DNA of 64,000 nt from Oerskovia jenensis (GCF_016907235.1 NZ_JAFBBO010000001.1:186001-250000), one strand, 5' to 3'. Shown: positions 1 to 9,208, counted from the stretch's first letter. Numbers and translations are program-made. Notes: a model not told the origin generated them from the sequence alone.

Positions 1-1
1 C

Positions 2-592
2 TCAGCTCCCGTCGCGCAGGTCGCCGGGAGCGGTGTCGTCGAGCACGATCCGGTCGAAGACCGCGGTGCACGTCTCGCCCAGCGGTGCCTGCGCGAGGAA
101 GCCCACCCGGACCGGCAGGTCGGAGTAGAGGCGGAAGAGGCGGACGAACTCCCAGGTCTCGCCGTCGCGCGAGGCGTGGAACGCCCAGGCGGGGCCGGTC
201 CGCACGACCCGCAGGTGCACGGTCTCGTCGTCGACGTCCCACGAGTTGCAGTCGTCGGTGTAGTCGTTCGTGACCGTCGAGACGACCATGACCCGACCGT
301 TCGGCGCCTGCTCGAAGCAGAGCTTGGCCCAGTGCGCGTCGTCGGCCCACAGGACCAGGGCGCCCGCGTCGAACGTCGTGCGCTCGGTCGTGACCCGGAC
401 CCGGGCGGACAGAGCGAACTCGGCCGGCGCCTCGAACACGAGCGCCGGGGCAGCATGCTGCGGAGGGGTGCCCAGGGCGTCGTTCGTCCAGTCGGTGCCG
501 GCAGGGGCGGTCAGGGTCACGGCGTCGTCGTCGACCTGACCTGCACCTTCGTGGGACAACCAGTGCAGCGGGGGGAGGGAGATCTTCGTCAC
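2..592 (-). CDS. DUF1349 family beta-sandwich protein
   Basis: Predicted 196-residue soluble protein of the DUF1349 (YesU-like, concanavalin-type beta-sandwich) family. The match rests on the family pattern: an N-terminal Lys-Ile-Ser-Leu-Pro stretch, a central segment around ALVLWADDAHWAKLCFE, and the VGFLAQAP strand near the C-terminus. Such proteins probably bind sugars or glycans, but no enzymatic role is established. I chose the GTG at 592 because GGGAGGG lies 5-6 nt before it on the minus strand; the frame stays open further upstream, but that part is not protein-like. No signal peptide is visible, so it is likely cytoplasmic. It is divergent from the DinB gene to its right. Confidence 0.8.
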   Translation of the reverse strand: MTKISLPPLHWLSHEGAGQVDDDAVTLTAPAGTDWTNDALGTPPQHAAPALVFEAPAEFALSARVRVTTERTTFDAGALVLWADDAHWAKLCFEQAPNGRVMVVSTVTNDYTDDCNSWDVDDETVHLRVVRTGPAWAFHASRDGETWEFVRLFRLYSDLPVRVGFLAQAPLGETCTAVFDRIVLDDTAPGDLRDGS

Positions 593-761
593 GCCGACAC
601 CCTCCCACGGGAGGCCCCGAAGGTGGAAGCGCTCCCGCGTGGCGCGCGGCGCGTGCCGCCGTCGGACGCCGGTGGACCAGCCCGGCCTCACGTGGAGTGC
701 CGGTCCCACACGCACGGTCGGTCCCGTTGCGCTCCGCGCGGCGCGGAGCGAGACTCGGTCG

Positions 762-1430
762 ATGGCGAGCGCGCGCACCACGGCGACCGACGACAAGGCG
801 GTCCTGCACCGGTATCTCCAGGCGGCGCGCGACGCGTTGCTCTGGAAGGTCGAGGGGCTCGACGAGCGCGCGGCCCGCTGGCCGTGGACCCCCACGGGGA
901 CCAACCTGCTCGGTCTGGTCAAGCACGCGGCCGGGGTCGAGGTCGGCTACTTCGGCCAGACGTTCGGGCGCGAGTGGCCGAGCCCTGACGAGATGCCCTG
1001 GATCGCCGACGACGCCGAGGCCGACGCCGACGCCGACATGTGGGCCACCCTGGACGAGCCGGTCGACGCGGTCGTCGACCTCTACCGCCGCGTCTGGGCC
1101 TTCGCCGACGAGACGATCGCGTCGCGCGATCTCGACGCGACCGGGCGGGTGCCCTGGTGGCCGGCCGAGCGCGCCGACGTCACGCTCCTCCAGGTCATGG
1201 TCCACGTCACGGGCGACCTGGCCCGCCACGCCGGCCACGCGGACGTGCTGCGCGAGCTGACCGACGGGAGCGCGGGGCTCAGGGTCGACGACGACAACCT
1301 GTCGGCCCGCTCGGCGGCCGACCGGTCGCGGCACGTCGAGCGGCTGCGCGCGGTCGCGGACGAGGCCCAGCGACGCTCGGGAGCGCCCGGCGGCCCCCGC
1401 GGCTCGGACGGCGCGAGGCCACGCGCCTGA
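762..1430 (+). CDS. DinB/DUF664 family putative metal-dependent protein
   Basis: A 222-residue four-helix-bundle protein of the DinB/DUF664 superfamily, which includes mycothiol-dependent thiol transferases. Putative metal-ligand histidines are visible in the first helix region (LVKHAAGVEVGYF) and in the later helix (VHVTGDLARHAGHAD), the usual spacing for the three-His site. The substrate is unknown. The ATG at 762 is preceded by GAGACT at 750-755, a weak -10-like hexamer exactly 6 nt upstream, and has no Shine-Dalgarno sequence, so a leaderless transcript is possible. The C-terminal 25 residues are Gly/Arg/Pro rich and probably disordered. Confidence 0.8.
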   Translation: MASARTTATDDKAVLHRYLQAARDALLWKVEGLDERAARWPWTPTGTNLLGLVKHAAGVEVGYFGQTFGREWPSPDEMPWIADDAEADADADMWATLDEPVDAVVDLYRRVWAFADETIASRDLDATGRVPWWPAERADVTLLQVMVHVTGDLARHAGHADVLRELTDGSAGLRVDDDNLSARSAADRSRHVERLRAVADEAQRRSGAPGGPRGSDGARPRA

Positions 1431-1513
1431 CCGACCCCGCACAGGTGCACGGTCCGGCCTGCCCGGCGGGGAGGGAGCCGACGACGCCGGGGGCGTGACG
1501 TCGTCGGGCCCGG

Positions 1514-2353
1514 TCAGCGCGGGGGCGGGGCGCCCGCTGCGACGCCCGCGGCCGCGGAACGGCCGTCCCTTCGCCGGGAGGCCGTGCCTACGGCGGCCCA
1601 GGCGACCAGGCCGATCCCCGCGCCGAGCACGGGGTACGTCGCGGCCAGGCGTGCGAAGGACAGCACGGACACGGCGTGGTCCGTCGCGACGAGGCGCACC
1701 ACCGCCCCCACCATCCCGACAGTCGCGCCCGTGCACACCGCGAGCACCGCGGAGCGCAGGTGCTGCGGGTGGGGGACGGGCAGGGCGCGGCGCCACCAGC
1801 GCACCGTGAGGACCGCGATCGTCACGAACCCGACGAACGAGCTCCCGTGCTGGAGGTACTTGTAGGCCATCACGCCTGCGACGGGCGTGCGCAGCGCGTC
1901 CCAGGTCTGGACGGCGGTCCCGCGCAGGTGCGTGAAGTCGTCCCAGAGGATGTGCGTGAGCGTGCCTGCCACGGCGAACCCGACGACGGCCCCTGCGACC
2001 GCGAGCGGGGGCGCCGCGCGCGTCGACACGTGGGGCACCGGCGTGGCCCGGCGGGGGAGCGCGGCCAGGAACGGCGTCCGGACGACCAGGACCCACAGCG
2101 CGGTGAACGCGAGCGTGAGCGCGAGGTCGACGGTCACGACCCCGAGCAGGCGGTGCGTGGGGTGGGCCAGCTCGTCGGTCCCTGGGACCAGGACGTCGAG
2201 GAAGAGCGGGGCGTCCGGCACCATCGCGCCGACCGCGAAGGCGGGCAGCGCCCAGAGCAGCAGGTTCGGGGGGAGGGCACGGCGTGCGCGGCGGCCGGCG
2301 AGGGGAAGGGACACCAGGGCGTGGACGGGCGTGTAGGGCACGCGGCACAGCAT
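1514..2353 (-). CDS. DUF4184 family membrane protein
   Basis: A 279-residue polytopic membrane protein. The N-terminus PYTPVHALVSLPL and the following GAMVPDAPLF segment match DUF4184, whose members start with a His-containing TP.H motif and resemble membrane-bound metal-dependent hydrolases. A second conserved region carries THILWDDFTH. About five to six hydrophobic segments are visible. The ATG at 2353 is favoured by GGAGGG 7 nt upstream; an in-frame upstream start would add 44 non-family residues. Function is unknown; the conserved His/Asp residues suggest catalysis at the membrane, which is inference. Confidence 0.78.
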   Translation of the reverse strand: MLCRVPYTPVHALVSLPLAGRRARRALPPNLLLWALPAFAVGAMVPDAPLFLDVLVPGTDELAHPTHRLLGVVTVDLALTLAFTALWVLVVRTPFLAALPRRATPVPHVSTRAAPPLAVAGAVVGFAVAGTLTHILWDDFTHLRGTAVQTWDALRTPVAGVMAYKYLQHGSSFVGFVTIAVLTVRWWRRALPVPHPQHLRSAVLAVCTGATVGMVGAVVRLVATDHAVSVLSFARLAATYPVLGAGIGLVAWAAVGTASRRRDGRSAAAGVAAGAPPPR

Positions 2354-2649
2354 GGCAGCGCCCTCCAGGAGCGGGAAGAGGGTCCCAGGAATCGGGCGCA
2401 CGGCGGTTTCGTCGGACATCTCACACTTTTCGGGCTTACCTGTTCGTGGTGAAAAATAGTGTGCCAAGCGGAGACCTGCCTCCACCCGACCTCACGACGC
2501 CGGCTCACCGACCAGCAGGGAAGGAGCGGGTGTCGTCGAGCACGCAGCGCCTGGGCCCGCCCTCCCGTGGAAGGAGCCCCGGGACGGCGGTAGTTTCGCT
2601 GGGGTGGGGCGAACGCCTCGCGAAGGACCCCGGTGCGAAGGAGACGAGC

Positions 2650-2856
2650 ATGGGAATCGACGACGCCAAGGACAAGGCGGCGACCGCCGGCAACGAGGCC
2701 AAGGAGGGACTGGGGGGACTGGTCGACAAGGCCAAGGGCTTCCTGACCGACGACAAGATCGACGAGGTCGCCGAGAAGATCAAGGGAATCGCGCCGGACT
2801 CGGTCGACGGGCACGTCGACACCCTGGCCGAGAAGGCCAAGGAAGCGAACGACTGA
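2650..2856 (+). CDS. Small charged helical protein, MT0933/Rv0909-like
   Basis: A 68-residue protein, almost entirely amphipathic helix with alternating Lys/Asp/Glu and Ala (for example DKAKGFLTDDKIDEVAEKIKG). Composition and size resemble the actinobacterial MT0933-like antitoxin family (PF14013) and CsbD-like stress proteins. No toxin partner of the Rv0910 type is next to it, so an antitoxin role is not supported by context. AAGGAG lies 6 nt before the ATG, and a TAGTTT hexamer at 2591-2596 could be its -10 box. Two hairpins follow the stop codon, suggesting a single-gene transcript. Confidence 0.75.
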   Translation: MGIDDAKDKAATAGNEAKEGLGGLVDKAKGFLTDDKIDEVAEKIKGIAPDSVDGHVDTLAEKAKEAND

Positions 2857-2857
2857 T

Positions 2858-2880
2858 CGGTCGCGGTAAGCACGCGACCG
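2858..2880 (+). terminator. Hairpin directly after the small helical protein gene
   Basis: Perfect 8-bp inverted repeat CGGTCGCG/CGCGACCG with a 7-nt loop, starting 2 nt after the TGA. There is no T-run, as is common for terminators in very GC-rich genomes. Confidence 0.5.
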
Positions 2881-2901
2881 GCCGAGGTCGGTAACATCGA
2901 G

Positions 2902-2928
2902 GGGCGCCGCCGTCTGGTGGCGCCCTTT
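2902..2928 (+). terminator. Terminator-like hairpin with T-run upstream of thrS
   Basis: GGGCGCC pairs with GGCGCCC around a 10-nt loop (two inner G-T/C-G pairs possible) and is followed by TTT. It may be the second terminator of the preceding small gene. A TAACAT hexamer at 2892-2897 could alternatively be a thrS -10 box, which would place this hairpin at the very start of the thrS mRNA as a leader structure. I cannot decide between the two from sequence alone. Confidence 0.45.
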
Positions 2929-2962
2929 CCACTGCCCTGTCGAGCCGCTAGGAGCGCGCACC

Positions 2963-4987
2963 GTGTCAGACGTTCTCTCGTCACCCTTGTCCATCACTCT
3001 CGACGGAGAACGGACCACGGTGGAGACGGGGACGACCGGCGTGGACCTCTTCCAGGGTCGCCGCGACGTCGTCGTCCTGCGCGTCAACGGTCAGCTCAAG
3101 GACCTCGACACCCCCCTCGCCGAGGGCGACGACGTCGAGGGCGTCACCATCGACTCGCCCGACGGCCTCGACGTGCTGCGCCACTCCGCCGCGCACGTCC
3201 TGGCCCAGGCCGTGCAGCAGGTGAACCCCGACGCGAAGCTCGGCATCGGGCCGCCCATCCGTGACGGCTTCTACTACGACTTCGACGTCGAGACCCCGTT
3301 CACGCCCGACGACCTCAAGGCGCTCGACAAGGCCATGGCCCGCATCGTCAAGGACGGCCAGACGTTCAAGCGTCGTGTCGTGACCGAGGACGAGGCGCGC
3401 GCCGAGCTCGCGAACGAGCCCTACAAGCTCGAGCTGATCGGCCTCAAGGGCTCCGGGTCGGCCGACGAGGAGGCAGGGGAGGGCGTGTCGGTCGAGGTCG
3501 GCGCCGGCGAGCTCACCATCTACGACAATCTGCGTCGCGACGGCTCCGTGGCCTGGAAGGACCTGTGCCGCGGCCCGCACCTGCCCAGCACCCGCCTCAT
3601 CGGCAACGGCTTCCAGCTCATGCGCAGCGCCGCGGCCTACTGGCGCGGCAGCGAGAAGAACCCCCAGCTCCAGCGCGTCTACGGCACGGCGTGGCCCACC
3701 AAGGACGAGCTGCGCGCCTACACCGAGCGACTGGCCGAGGCCGAGCGTCGCGACCACCGTCGCCTGGGCGTCGAGCTCGACCTCTTCTCGTTCCCGGACG
3801 AGATCGGCTCCGGGCTCGCGGTCTTCCACCCCAAGGGCGGGATCATCCGCAACGAGATGGAGGAGTACTCGCGCAAGCGGCACATCGAGGCGGGCTACTC
3901 GTTCGTCAACTCCCCGCACATCACCAAGGAGAAGCTGTACCAGGTCTCCGGGCACCTCGACTGGTACGCCGAGGGCATGTACCCCCCCATGCACCTCGAC
4001 GAGGAGCGCGACGCCGACGGCACGCTGCGACGCGCCGGGCAGAACTACTACCTCAAGCCCATGAACTGCCCCATGCACAACCTGATCTTCGACGCGCGCG
4101 GCCGCTCGTACCGTGAGCTCCCGCTGCGCCTCTTCGAGTTCGGGACGGTCTACCGCTACGAGAAGTCCGGCGTCGTGCACGGCCTGACCCGGGCCCGTGG
4201 CTTCACCCAGGACGACGCGCACATCTACTGCACGCGCGACCAGATGAAGTCCGAGCTGACCGACGCGCTCAACTTCGTGCTCGACCTGCTCAAGGACTAC
4301 GGGCTCGACGACTTCTACCTCGAGCTCTCGACGCGCGACCCCGAGAAGTCGGTCGGCACCGACGACGCGTGGGAGGAAGCGACCGAGACGCTGCGTCAGG
4401 TCGCCGAGGAGTCCGGTCTGGCGCTCGTGCCGGACCCGGGCGGCGCCGCGTTCTACGGCCCCAAGATCTCGGTCCAGGCGAAGGACGCGATCGGTCGTAC
4501 GTGGCAGATGTCGACCATCCAGCTCGACTTCAACCTGCCGGAGAAGTTCGACCTCGAGTACCAGGCCTCGGACGGCACGCGCCAGCGCCCCGTCATGATC
4601 CACCGTGCGCTCTTCGGGTCGATCGAGCGCTTCTTCGCGGTGCTCACCGAGCACTACGCGGGCGCCTTCCCGGCGTGGCTCGCGCCGGTCCAGGTCGTCG
4701 CGGTTCCCGTCGCGGAGCCCTTCAACGACTACCTGGCCGACGTCGTCGCCCAGCTCCGGGCGCAGGGCATCCGCGCCGAGGTCGACTACTCGGACGACCG
4801 CTTCGGCAAGAAGATCCGCACGGCCAGCACCCAGAAGGTGCCGTTCGTGCTCATCGCCGGTGGCGAGGACGTCGAGGCCGGCGCGGTGTCGTTCCGGTAC
4901 CGCGACGGGCGCCAGGACAACGGCGTGCCCGTGGCCGAGGCCATCGAGCGGATCGTGTCTGCGGTCCGCGAGCGCAGCCAGGTCTGA
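2963..4987 (+). CDS. thrS: Threonine--tRNA ligase
   Basis: Cytoplasmic class II aminoacyl-tRNA synthetase, 674 residues, charging tRNA-Thr. Domains in order: N-terminal TGS-like region (about 1-70), the editing domain with [10 protein letters not shown] (His-x3-His variant near residue 75), the class II catalytic core from about 270 with motif 2 in [22 protein letters not shown], the Zn-site region PMNCPMHN, and a C-terminal anticodon-binding domain ending near residue 670. The GTG start has AGGAG upstream. It is the first gene of the block thrS / HIT / PIM operon, the order I recall from M. tuberculosis (Rv2614c-Rv2610c). The HIT gene follows after 4 nt, so the genes are probably cotranscribed. 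Confidence 0.97.
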   Translation: MSDVLSSPLSITLDGERTTVETGTTGVDLFQGRRDVVVLRVNGQLKDLDTPLAEGDDVEGVTIDSPDGLDVLRHSAAHVLAQAVQQVNPDAKLGIGPPIRDGFYYDFDVETPFTPDDLKALDKAMARIVKDGQTFKRRVVTEDEARAELANEPYKLELIGLKGSGSADEEAGEGVSVEVGAGELTIYDNLRRDGSVAWKDLCRGPHLPSTRLIGNGFQLMRSAAAYWRGSEKNPQLQRVYGTAWPTKDELRAYTERLAEAERRDHRRLGVELDLFSFPDEIGSGLAVFHPKGGIIRNEMEEYSRKRHIEAGYSFVNSPHITKEKLYQVSGHLDWYAEGMYPPMHLDEERDADGTLRRAGQNYYLKPMNCPMHNLIFDARGRSYRELPLRLFEFGTVYRYEKSGVVHGLTRARGFTQDDAHIYCTRDQMKSELTDALNFVLDLLKDYGLDDFYLELSTRDPEKSVGTDDAWEEATETLRQVAEESGLALVPDPGGAAFYGPKISVQAKDAIGRTWQMSTIQLDFNLPEKFDLEYQASDGTRQRPVMIHRALFGSIERFFAVLTEHYAGAFPAWLAPVQVVAVPVAEPFNDYLADVVAQLRAQGIRAEVDYSDDRFGKKIRTASTQKVPFVLIAGGEDVEAGAVSFRYRDGRQDNGVPVAEAIERIVSAVRERSQV

Positions 4988-4991
4988 CGCA

Positions 4992-5690
4992 GTGACGTCG
5001 GACGGCGCAGGGGCCGGGTACTCGGTCGAGGGCCCGCAGGGGCATCCTCGGTTCGACGACGGGATGGACCGGTTGTGGACGCCGCACCGGATGGTCTACA
5101 TCGGTGGGCAGGACAAGCCGGTCGACGACCGGGCGTCGTCGTGCCCGTTCTGCCGGGTCCCTGCGCTGTCCGACGAGGAGGGGTTGGTCGTGGCGCGAGG
5201 CACGTGGTGCTTCGTGGTGCTCAACCTGTACCCGTACAACCCGGGGCACCTGATGGTGTGCCCGTACCGGCACGTGTCGGACTACACCGAGCTCACGCCG
5301 GAGGAGACCGACGAGCTGGCGCGGCTGACGCAGCAGGCCATGCGGGTCACGCGTGCGGTGTCGGGTCCTGACGGCTTCAACCTGGGCATGAACCAGGGGG
5401 CGGTCGCGGGGGCCGGGATCGCGGCGCACCTGCACCAGCACGTGGTGCCGCGCTGGTCGGGGGACGCGAACTTCCTGCCGATCGTGGCGCACACCAAGGC
5501 CGTGCCCGAGCTGCTGGGCGACACCCGGGCCCGGTTGGCCGCGGCGTGGGACGGCGCAGGGCTGGCGGCGAGGGGCGAGGTACCCGTCGCCGACAGTGAC
5601 GTGGCTGACGTGGCCGACGTGGCCGACGAGAACGACGAGAACGACGAGAACGACGTGGCGCCGGTGGCGCCCACTTCCGAGGAGAGCTAG
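4992..5690 (+). CDS. HIT family protein, Ap4A phosphorylase-like
   Basis: A 232-residue histidine-triad protein. The triad HLHQHVV is at about residues 142-148, with a Cys pair SCPFC near residue 50 that may bind zinc. The M. tuberculosis gene in the same place (Rv2613c) encodes a diadenosine tetraphosphate phosphorylase, so nucleotide dinucleoside turnover is the likely role. The GTG start is 4 nt after thrS, and the stop abuts the pgsA start. Unusual is the C-terminal tail: after about residue 200 it becomes a low-complexity acidic stretch built of three-residue units (DVA, DEN) encoded by 9-bp repeats. Confidence 0.9.
   Translation: MTSDGAGAGYSVEGPQGHPRFDDGMDRLWTPHRMVYIGGQDKPVDDRASSCPFCRVPALSDEEGLVVARGTWCFVVLNLYPYNPGHLMVCPYRHVSDYTELTPEETDELARLTQQAMRVTRAVSGPDGFNLGMNQGAVAGAGIAAHLHQHVVPRWSGDANFLPIVAHTKAVPELLGDTRARLAAAWDGAGLAARGEVPVADSDVADVADVADENDENDENDVAPVAPTSEES
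5598..5660 (+). repeat. In-frame 9-bp tandem repeats in the HIT gene tail
   Basis: Seven consecutive 9-nt units: GACGTGGCY three times, GACGAGAAC three times, then GACGTGGCG. They encode Asp-Val-Ala and Asp-Glu-Asn triplets. Because the unit length is a multiple of three, copy-number change would lengthen or shorten the tail without a frameshift. Confidence 0.9.
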
Positions 5691-6338
5691 ATGTTCGGTC
5701 GGCTGCGCGCCGTCGTGACGAGGTTGTTCACGCCGATCGCGGCGTTCCTGCTGCGTGTCGGGGTGTCTCCGGACGCGGTCACGATCGTGGGGACCCTCGG
5801 GGTCGTGGGGTCCGCGCTGTGGCTGTTCCCCACGGGGCACCTGTTCGCGGGCACCATGGCGATCATGGTCTTCGCCTTCTCGGACGCGCTCGACGGTGTG
5901 ATGGCCCGGCTGTCGGGGCGCTCGGGGCCGTGGGGTGCGTTCCTGGACTCGACGTTGGACCGCCTGGCGGACGCCGCGATCTTCACGGGGCTGATCGTGT
6001 GGTTCGTGCGCACCGAGAACACGTGGGGCATCACGGTGGGGCTCGCGTGCCTGGTCCTGGGTTCGGTGGTCCCGTACGCGCGTGCTCGGGCCGAGGGCCT
6101 GGGCATGACCGCCTCGGTCGGGATCGCGGAGCGCGCCGACCGCCTGGTCGTGACGCTCGTCGCGGCGGGGCTCGTGGGTCTGGGGCTCCCGGTGACGGTG
6201 CTCGTCGTGGTGCTGGGGCTGCTCGCGGCCGCGAGCGCCGTGACGGTCGTGCAGCGCATGGCGACGGTGCGTCGTCAGACGGTCGCTGCTTCGGGTGCGT
6301 CGGCGGGGGGCGCTGCGGCGTCCGAGGGTGGTGCCTGA
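5691..6338 (+). CDS. pgsA: Phosphatidylinositol phosphate synthase (CDP-alcohol phosphatidyltransferase)
   Basis: A 215-residue integral membrane enzyme that joins CDP-diacylglycerol to inositol phosphate, first step towards phosphatidylinositol and PIMs. The complete family signature D-x2-D-G-x2-A-R-x8-G-x3-D-x3-D is present from DALDGVMAR to GAFLDSTLD, at about residues 65-91. Five to six hydrophobic segments follow the family pattern. Position between the HIT gene and the PatA/PimA genes matches M. tuberculosis pgsA1, which supports inositol phosphate rather than glycerol phosphate as substrate; that choice is inference from context. The ATG directly follows the HIT stop codon. Confidence 0.93.
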   Translation: MFGRLRAVVTRLFTPIAAFLLRVGVSPDAVTIVGTLGVVGSALWLFPTGHLFAGTMAIMVFAFSDALDGVMARLSGRSGPWGAFLDSTLDRLADAAIFTGLIVWFVRTENTWGITVGLACLVLGSVVPYARARAEGLGMTASVGIAERADRLVVTLVAAGLVGLGLPVTVLVVVLGLLAAASAVTVVQRMATVRRQTVAASGASAGGAAASEGGA

Positions 6339-6345
6339 GGTGGGG

Positions 6346-7326
6346 GTGAGTGCGGACAAGGCGTTCACGTTCGCGTGGCGCAACGCGCACAAGGTGCCGG
6401 AGCCGCTGCTGCGTGGGGTGTTCACCGCGATCGCGGACGTGGCGTGGGCCGCTCGCAAGGGGGGTGTGCCGCAGCTGGAGAGGAATCTGGCGCGGGTGCG
6501 TCCTGACCTGGACGCGAGGGGGGTGCGCCGGTTGAGCCGTGCGGGCATGCGTTCGTACATGCGGTACTACCGCGAGGCGTTCACGCTACCGGCGGCGTCG
6601 GCTGCGCAGATCGAGGCGCGGGTGCGGCTGGAGGGGTACGAGAACTGCCTGCGGTTCACGTCGCAGGGGGTGACGCCGGTGCTGGCGCTGGGTCACATGG
6701 GCAACTGGGACCTGGCGGGGGCGTACGCGACGCCGCACATCGCGCCGGTGCTGACGGTCGCGGAGCGGCTCAAGCCCGAGGAGCTGTTCCAGGAGTTCCT
6801 GGCGTTCCGTAACTCGTTGGGGATCGAGATCCTGGCGCTGGGTGACGGGGACGTGTTCCGTGAGCTGATGCGCGGTGCGCGGGGGCCGGGCAAGCTCATC
6901 CCGTTGCTCGCGGACCGTGACCTGACGTCGCGGGGCGTGGAGGTGGACCTGTTCGGTGAGCGGGCCCGGGTGGCGGCGGGACCGGCGGCGCTGGCGGTCT
7001 CGACGGGGGCGCCGTTGTTGACGGCCTCGATCCGGTACGAACGGTTGACGGGGCCTCGTCGGCGGGCGGCGGGGACGCCGTGGGGGATCGTGATCCGGTT
7101 CTTCCCGCCGGTCACGGTGCCGGACGGCGTGCCGCGCAGCGAGCGGGTGGCGGCGGTGACGCAGGCGTGGGTGGACCAGCTGGCGGAGGGCGTCGCCGCG
7201 GACCCGGAGGACTGGCACATGCTGCAGAAGGTGTTCGTGGCGGACCTGGACCCGGACCGGTACGCCCGGACACGGGCGAAGGACGCGCAGGGTTCGACTG
7301 GTGGAGGGGCGGTGGGCTCGGCATGA
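6346..7326 (+). CDS. patA: Phosphatidylinositol mannoside acyltransferase (PatA/LpxL-HtrB family)
   Basis: A 326-residue membrane-associated lysophospholipid acyltransferase family protein that should acylate the mannose of PIM. The catalytic His-x4-Asp is present as HMGNWD near residue 107, followed by the family blocks VAERLKPEELF and LLADRDLTSRGVEVDLFGE. The C-terminal DPEDWHMLQ block is also typical. Three GTG codons are possible (6331, 6340, 6346); I chose 6346 because GAGG lies 5 nt before it, but 6331 would overlap the pgsA end and cannot be excluded. The gene overlaps pimA by 4 nt (ATGA), so translation is probably coupled. Confidence 0.92.
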   Translation: MSADKAFTFAWRNAHKVPEPLLRGVFTAIADVAWAARKGGVPQLERNLARVRPDLDARGVRRLSRAGMRSYMRYYREAFTLPAASAAQIEARVRLEGYENCLRFTSQGVTPVLALGHMGNWDLAGAYATPHIAPVLTVAERLKPEELFQEFLAFRNSLGIEILALGDGDVFRELMRGARGPGKLIPLLADRDLTSRGVEVDLFGERARVAAGPAALAVSTGAPLLTASIRYERLTGPRRRAAGTPWGIVIRFFPPVTVPDGVPRSERVAAVTQAWVDQLAEGVAADPEDWHMLQKVFVADLDPDRYARTRAKDAQGSTGGGAVGSA

Positions 7327-8540
7327 GCCTGAAGGTCGGGATCGTGTGCCCGTACTCGTTCGACGTCCCGGGGGGTGTGCAGTTCCACATCCGGGACCTG
7401 GCGGAGGCGCTCATGGCCCAGGGGCACGAGGTGTCGGTGCTGGCTCCTGCGGACGAGGACACCCCGATCCCGGACTACATCACGTCCGCGGGTCGTGCGG
7501 TGCCGGTGAAGTACAACGGGTCGGTGGCGCGCATGACGTTCGGTCCGGTCACGGCGGCGCGCGTGCGCCGATGGTTGGACGCGGGTCAGTTCGACGTGCT
7601 GCACCTGCACGAGCCGGTGACGCCGTCGCTGAGCATGCTGGCGTTGTGGATCGCGCAGGGTCCGATCGTGGCGACGTTCCACACGGCCTTGATCCGTTCG
7701 CGGGCGCTGCAGGTGGTGTACCCGTTGGTGCGGCAGAGCCTGGAGAAGATCTCGGCGCGCATCGCGGTCTCGGAGGACGCGCGGCGCACCCTGGTGGAGC
7801 ACATGGGTGGTGACGCGGTCGTGATCCCGAACGGGGTGTACGTCGACACGTTCGCCGACGCCGAGCCGTCGGCGAAGTGGCAGGGCACCGCGGAGGCGCC
7901 GACGATCGCGTTCCTGGGGCGTCTGGACGAGCCGCGCAAGGGTCTGCCGGTCCTGACGGCCGCGATCCCGCGCATCCTCGAGCAGGTCCCGGGGGCGCGC
8001 TTCCTGGTCGCGGGCCGGGGGGACCAGGGGCGGGCCGACGCTCTGGAAGCCCTGGGCGAGGCCGCGAGCGCCGTGGAGTTCCTGGGGTCGATCTCGGACG
8101 AGGAGAAGGCGTCGCTGCTGTCGTCGGTGGACGTGTACATCGCGCCGCAGACGGGTGGGGAGTCCTTCGGGATCGTGCTGGTGGAGGCGATGAGCGCGGG
8201 GGCGTGCGTGGTGGCCTCGGACCTGGGGGCGTTCCGGCGGGTCCTGGACGAGGGGGAGGCGGGGGCGTTGTTCCCGGTGGGGGACTCCGTCGCGCTCGCG
8301 GAGACGGTCGTGAGGGTGTTGGCGGACCCGGCGGGCCGGGAGGTGTACTGCGGACGGGCGATCTCGTTCGTGCGCCGGTTCGACTGGTCGACCGTGACGG
8401 CCGAGGTGCTCGCGGTGTACGAGATGGCGTTGGCGGCCTCGGACGCCGTGATCCCGGTGCACGAGGACCCGGCATCGTTGCGCGGCGGTCGCCGTCTGGG
8501 GTTGTGGCCCCGCCCTGAGCAGGAGAGGAGCTCGTCGTGA
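7323..8540 (+). CDS. pimA: Phosphatidylinositol alpha-mannosyltransferase
   Basis: A GT-B fold, GT4-family glycosyltransferase of 405 residues that transfers mannose from GDP-mannose to phosphatidylinositol on the inner face of the membrane. Seen: the N-terminal Gly-rich loop in YSFDVPGGVQFHIRDLA, the HTAL segment, and the C-terminal nucleotide-sugar motif ESFGIVLVEAMSAG (E-x7-E). It overlaps patA by 4 nt and its stop overlaps the next gene's GTG, which makes thrS to 9.2 kb one likely transcription unit. Confidence 0.95.
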   Translation: MSLKVGIVCPYSFDVPGGVQFHIRDLAEALMAQGHEVSVLAPADEDTPIPDYITSAGRAVPVKYNGSVARMTFGPVTAARVRRWLDAGQFDVLHLHEPVTPSLSMLALWIAQGPIVATFHTALIRSRALQVVYPLVRQSLEKISARIAVSEDARRTLVEHMGGDAVVIPNGVYVDTFADAEPSAKWQGTAEAPTIAFLGRLDEPRKGLPVLTAAIPRILEQVPGARFLVAGRGDQGRADALEALGEAASAVEFLGSISDEEKASLLSSVDVYIAPQTGGESFGIVLVEAMSAGACVVASDLGAFRRVLDEGEAGALFPVGDSVALAETVVRVLADPAGREVYCGRAISFVRRFDWSTVTAEVLAVYEMALAASDAVIPVHEDPASLRGGRRLGLWPRPEQERSSS

Positions 8541-9208
8541 CGTGGTCGGAGATCGCCATCATCGTGGTGGCCGTGCTCTTGGTGGCGGGGTGGGCGCTGT
8601 GGGTCGCGGCGTCGCGCCTGGACCGGTTGCACCGCAAGGTCATGGCCTCGCGTCTGGCGCTGGACGCGCAGCTCGAGCGTCGTGCGTCGGCTGCGCTGGA
8701 CCTGGCGGGGGCGGGGGAGCTGGACCCGGCGAGCTCGGTCCTGGTCGCGGAGGCCGCGTACGCGGTCCTGGACGACGACCTGCGCATGCGGGAGGTGGCG
8801 GCCGCGGTCCCGGGGCTGGCCGAGCTGGTGTCCGCGCCGGAGGGGGTGCGCAGGCCCGACGGCGGCGCGCCCCTGGTGCAGGCTCCTCGCCTCCTGGCGG
8901 GGGTCGGGATGCAGCGCGCGATGGCGGAGAGCGACCTGTCGGCGACGTTGCGCTCGGCGCTGGAGGACCCGCAGGAGGTCGCGGAGATCCGGGCCTCGCC
9001 CCTGGGGGCGCAGCTCCTGGGCGCGCTGGCGGGGGCCTGGTACCGGGCGCAGATCGCCCGCCGCTTCCACAACGAGGCCGTGGCGCAGACGCAGCGCCTG
9101 CGCCGCACCTGGTACGCCCGGGCGTTCTCGCTCGCGGGGCACGCGCCCATGCCGGTCACGGTCGAGCTGGACGACGCGTGGCCGCCGGGGCTGGACCGCA
9201 ACCCCTGA
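8537..9208 (+). CDS. LemA-like membrane-anchored protein of the PIM operon
   Basis: A 223-residue protein with one N-terminal transmembrane segment (about residues 5-27) followed by a helical cytoplasmic or extracytoplasmic domain. The helix RLDRLHRKVMASRLALDAQL, followed by ERR, and the C-terminal RRFHNEAVAQTQRLRR resemble the LemA family fold. The C-terminal GHAPMPVTVELDD tail is also seen in related actinobacterial proteins. GTG overlaps the pimA stop by 4 nt, so it belongs to the PIM operon; a role in envelope lipid assembly is only inferred from that. It sits where M. tuberculosis carries Rv2609c, but it has no NUDIX box. Confidence 0.75.
   Translation: MTWSEIAIIVVAVLLVAGWALWVAASRLDRLHRKVMASRLALDAQLERRASAALDLAGAGELDPASSVLVAEAAYAVLDDDLRMREVAAAVPGLAELVSAPEGVRRPDGGAPLVQAPRLLAGVGMQRAMAESDLSATLRSALEDPQEVAEIRASPLGAQLLGALAGAWYRAQIARRFHNEAVAQTQRLRRTWYARAFSLAGHAPMPVTVELDDAWPPGLDRNP

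Noticed and set aside
2881-2962. T-box leader before thrS
   Set aside because: The region is far too short and lacks the T-box sequence; only a simple hairpin is present.
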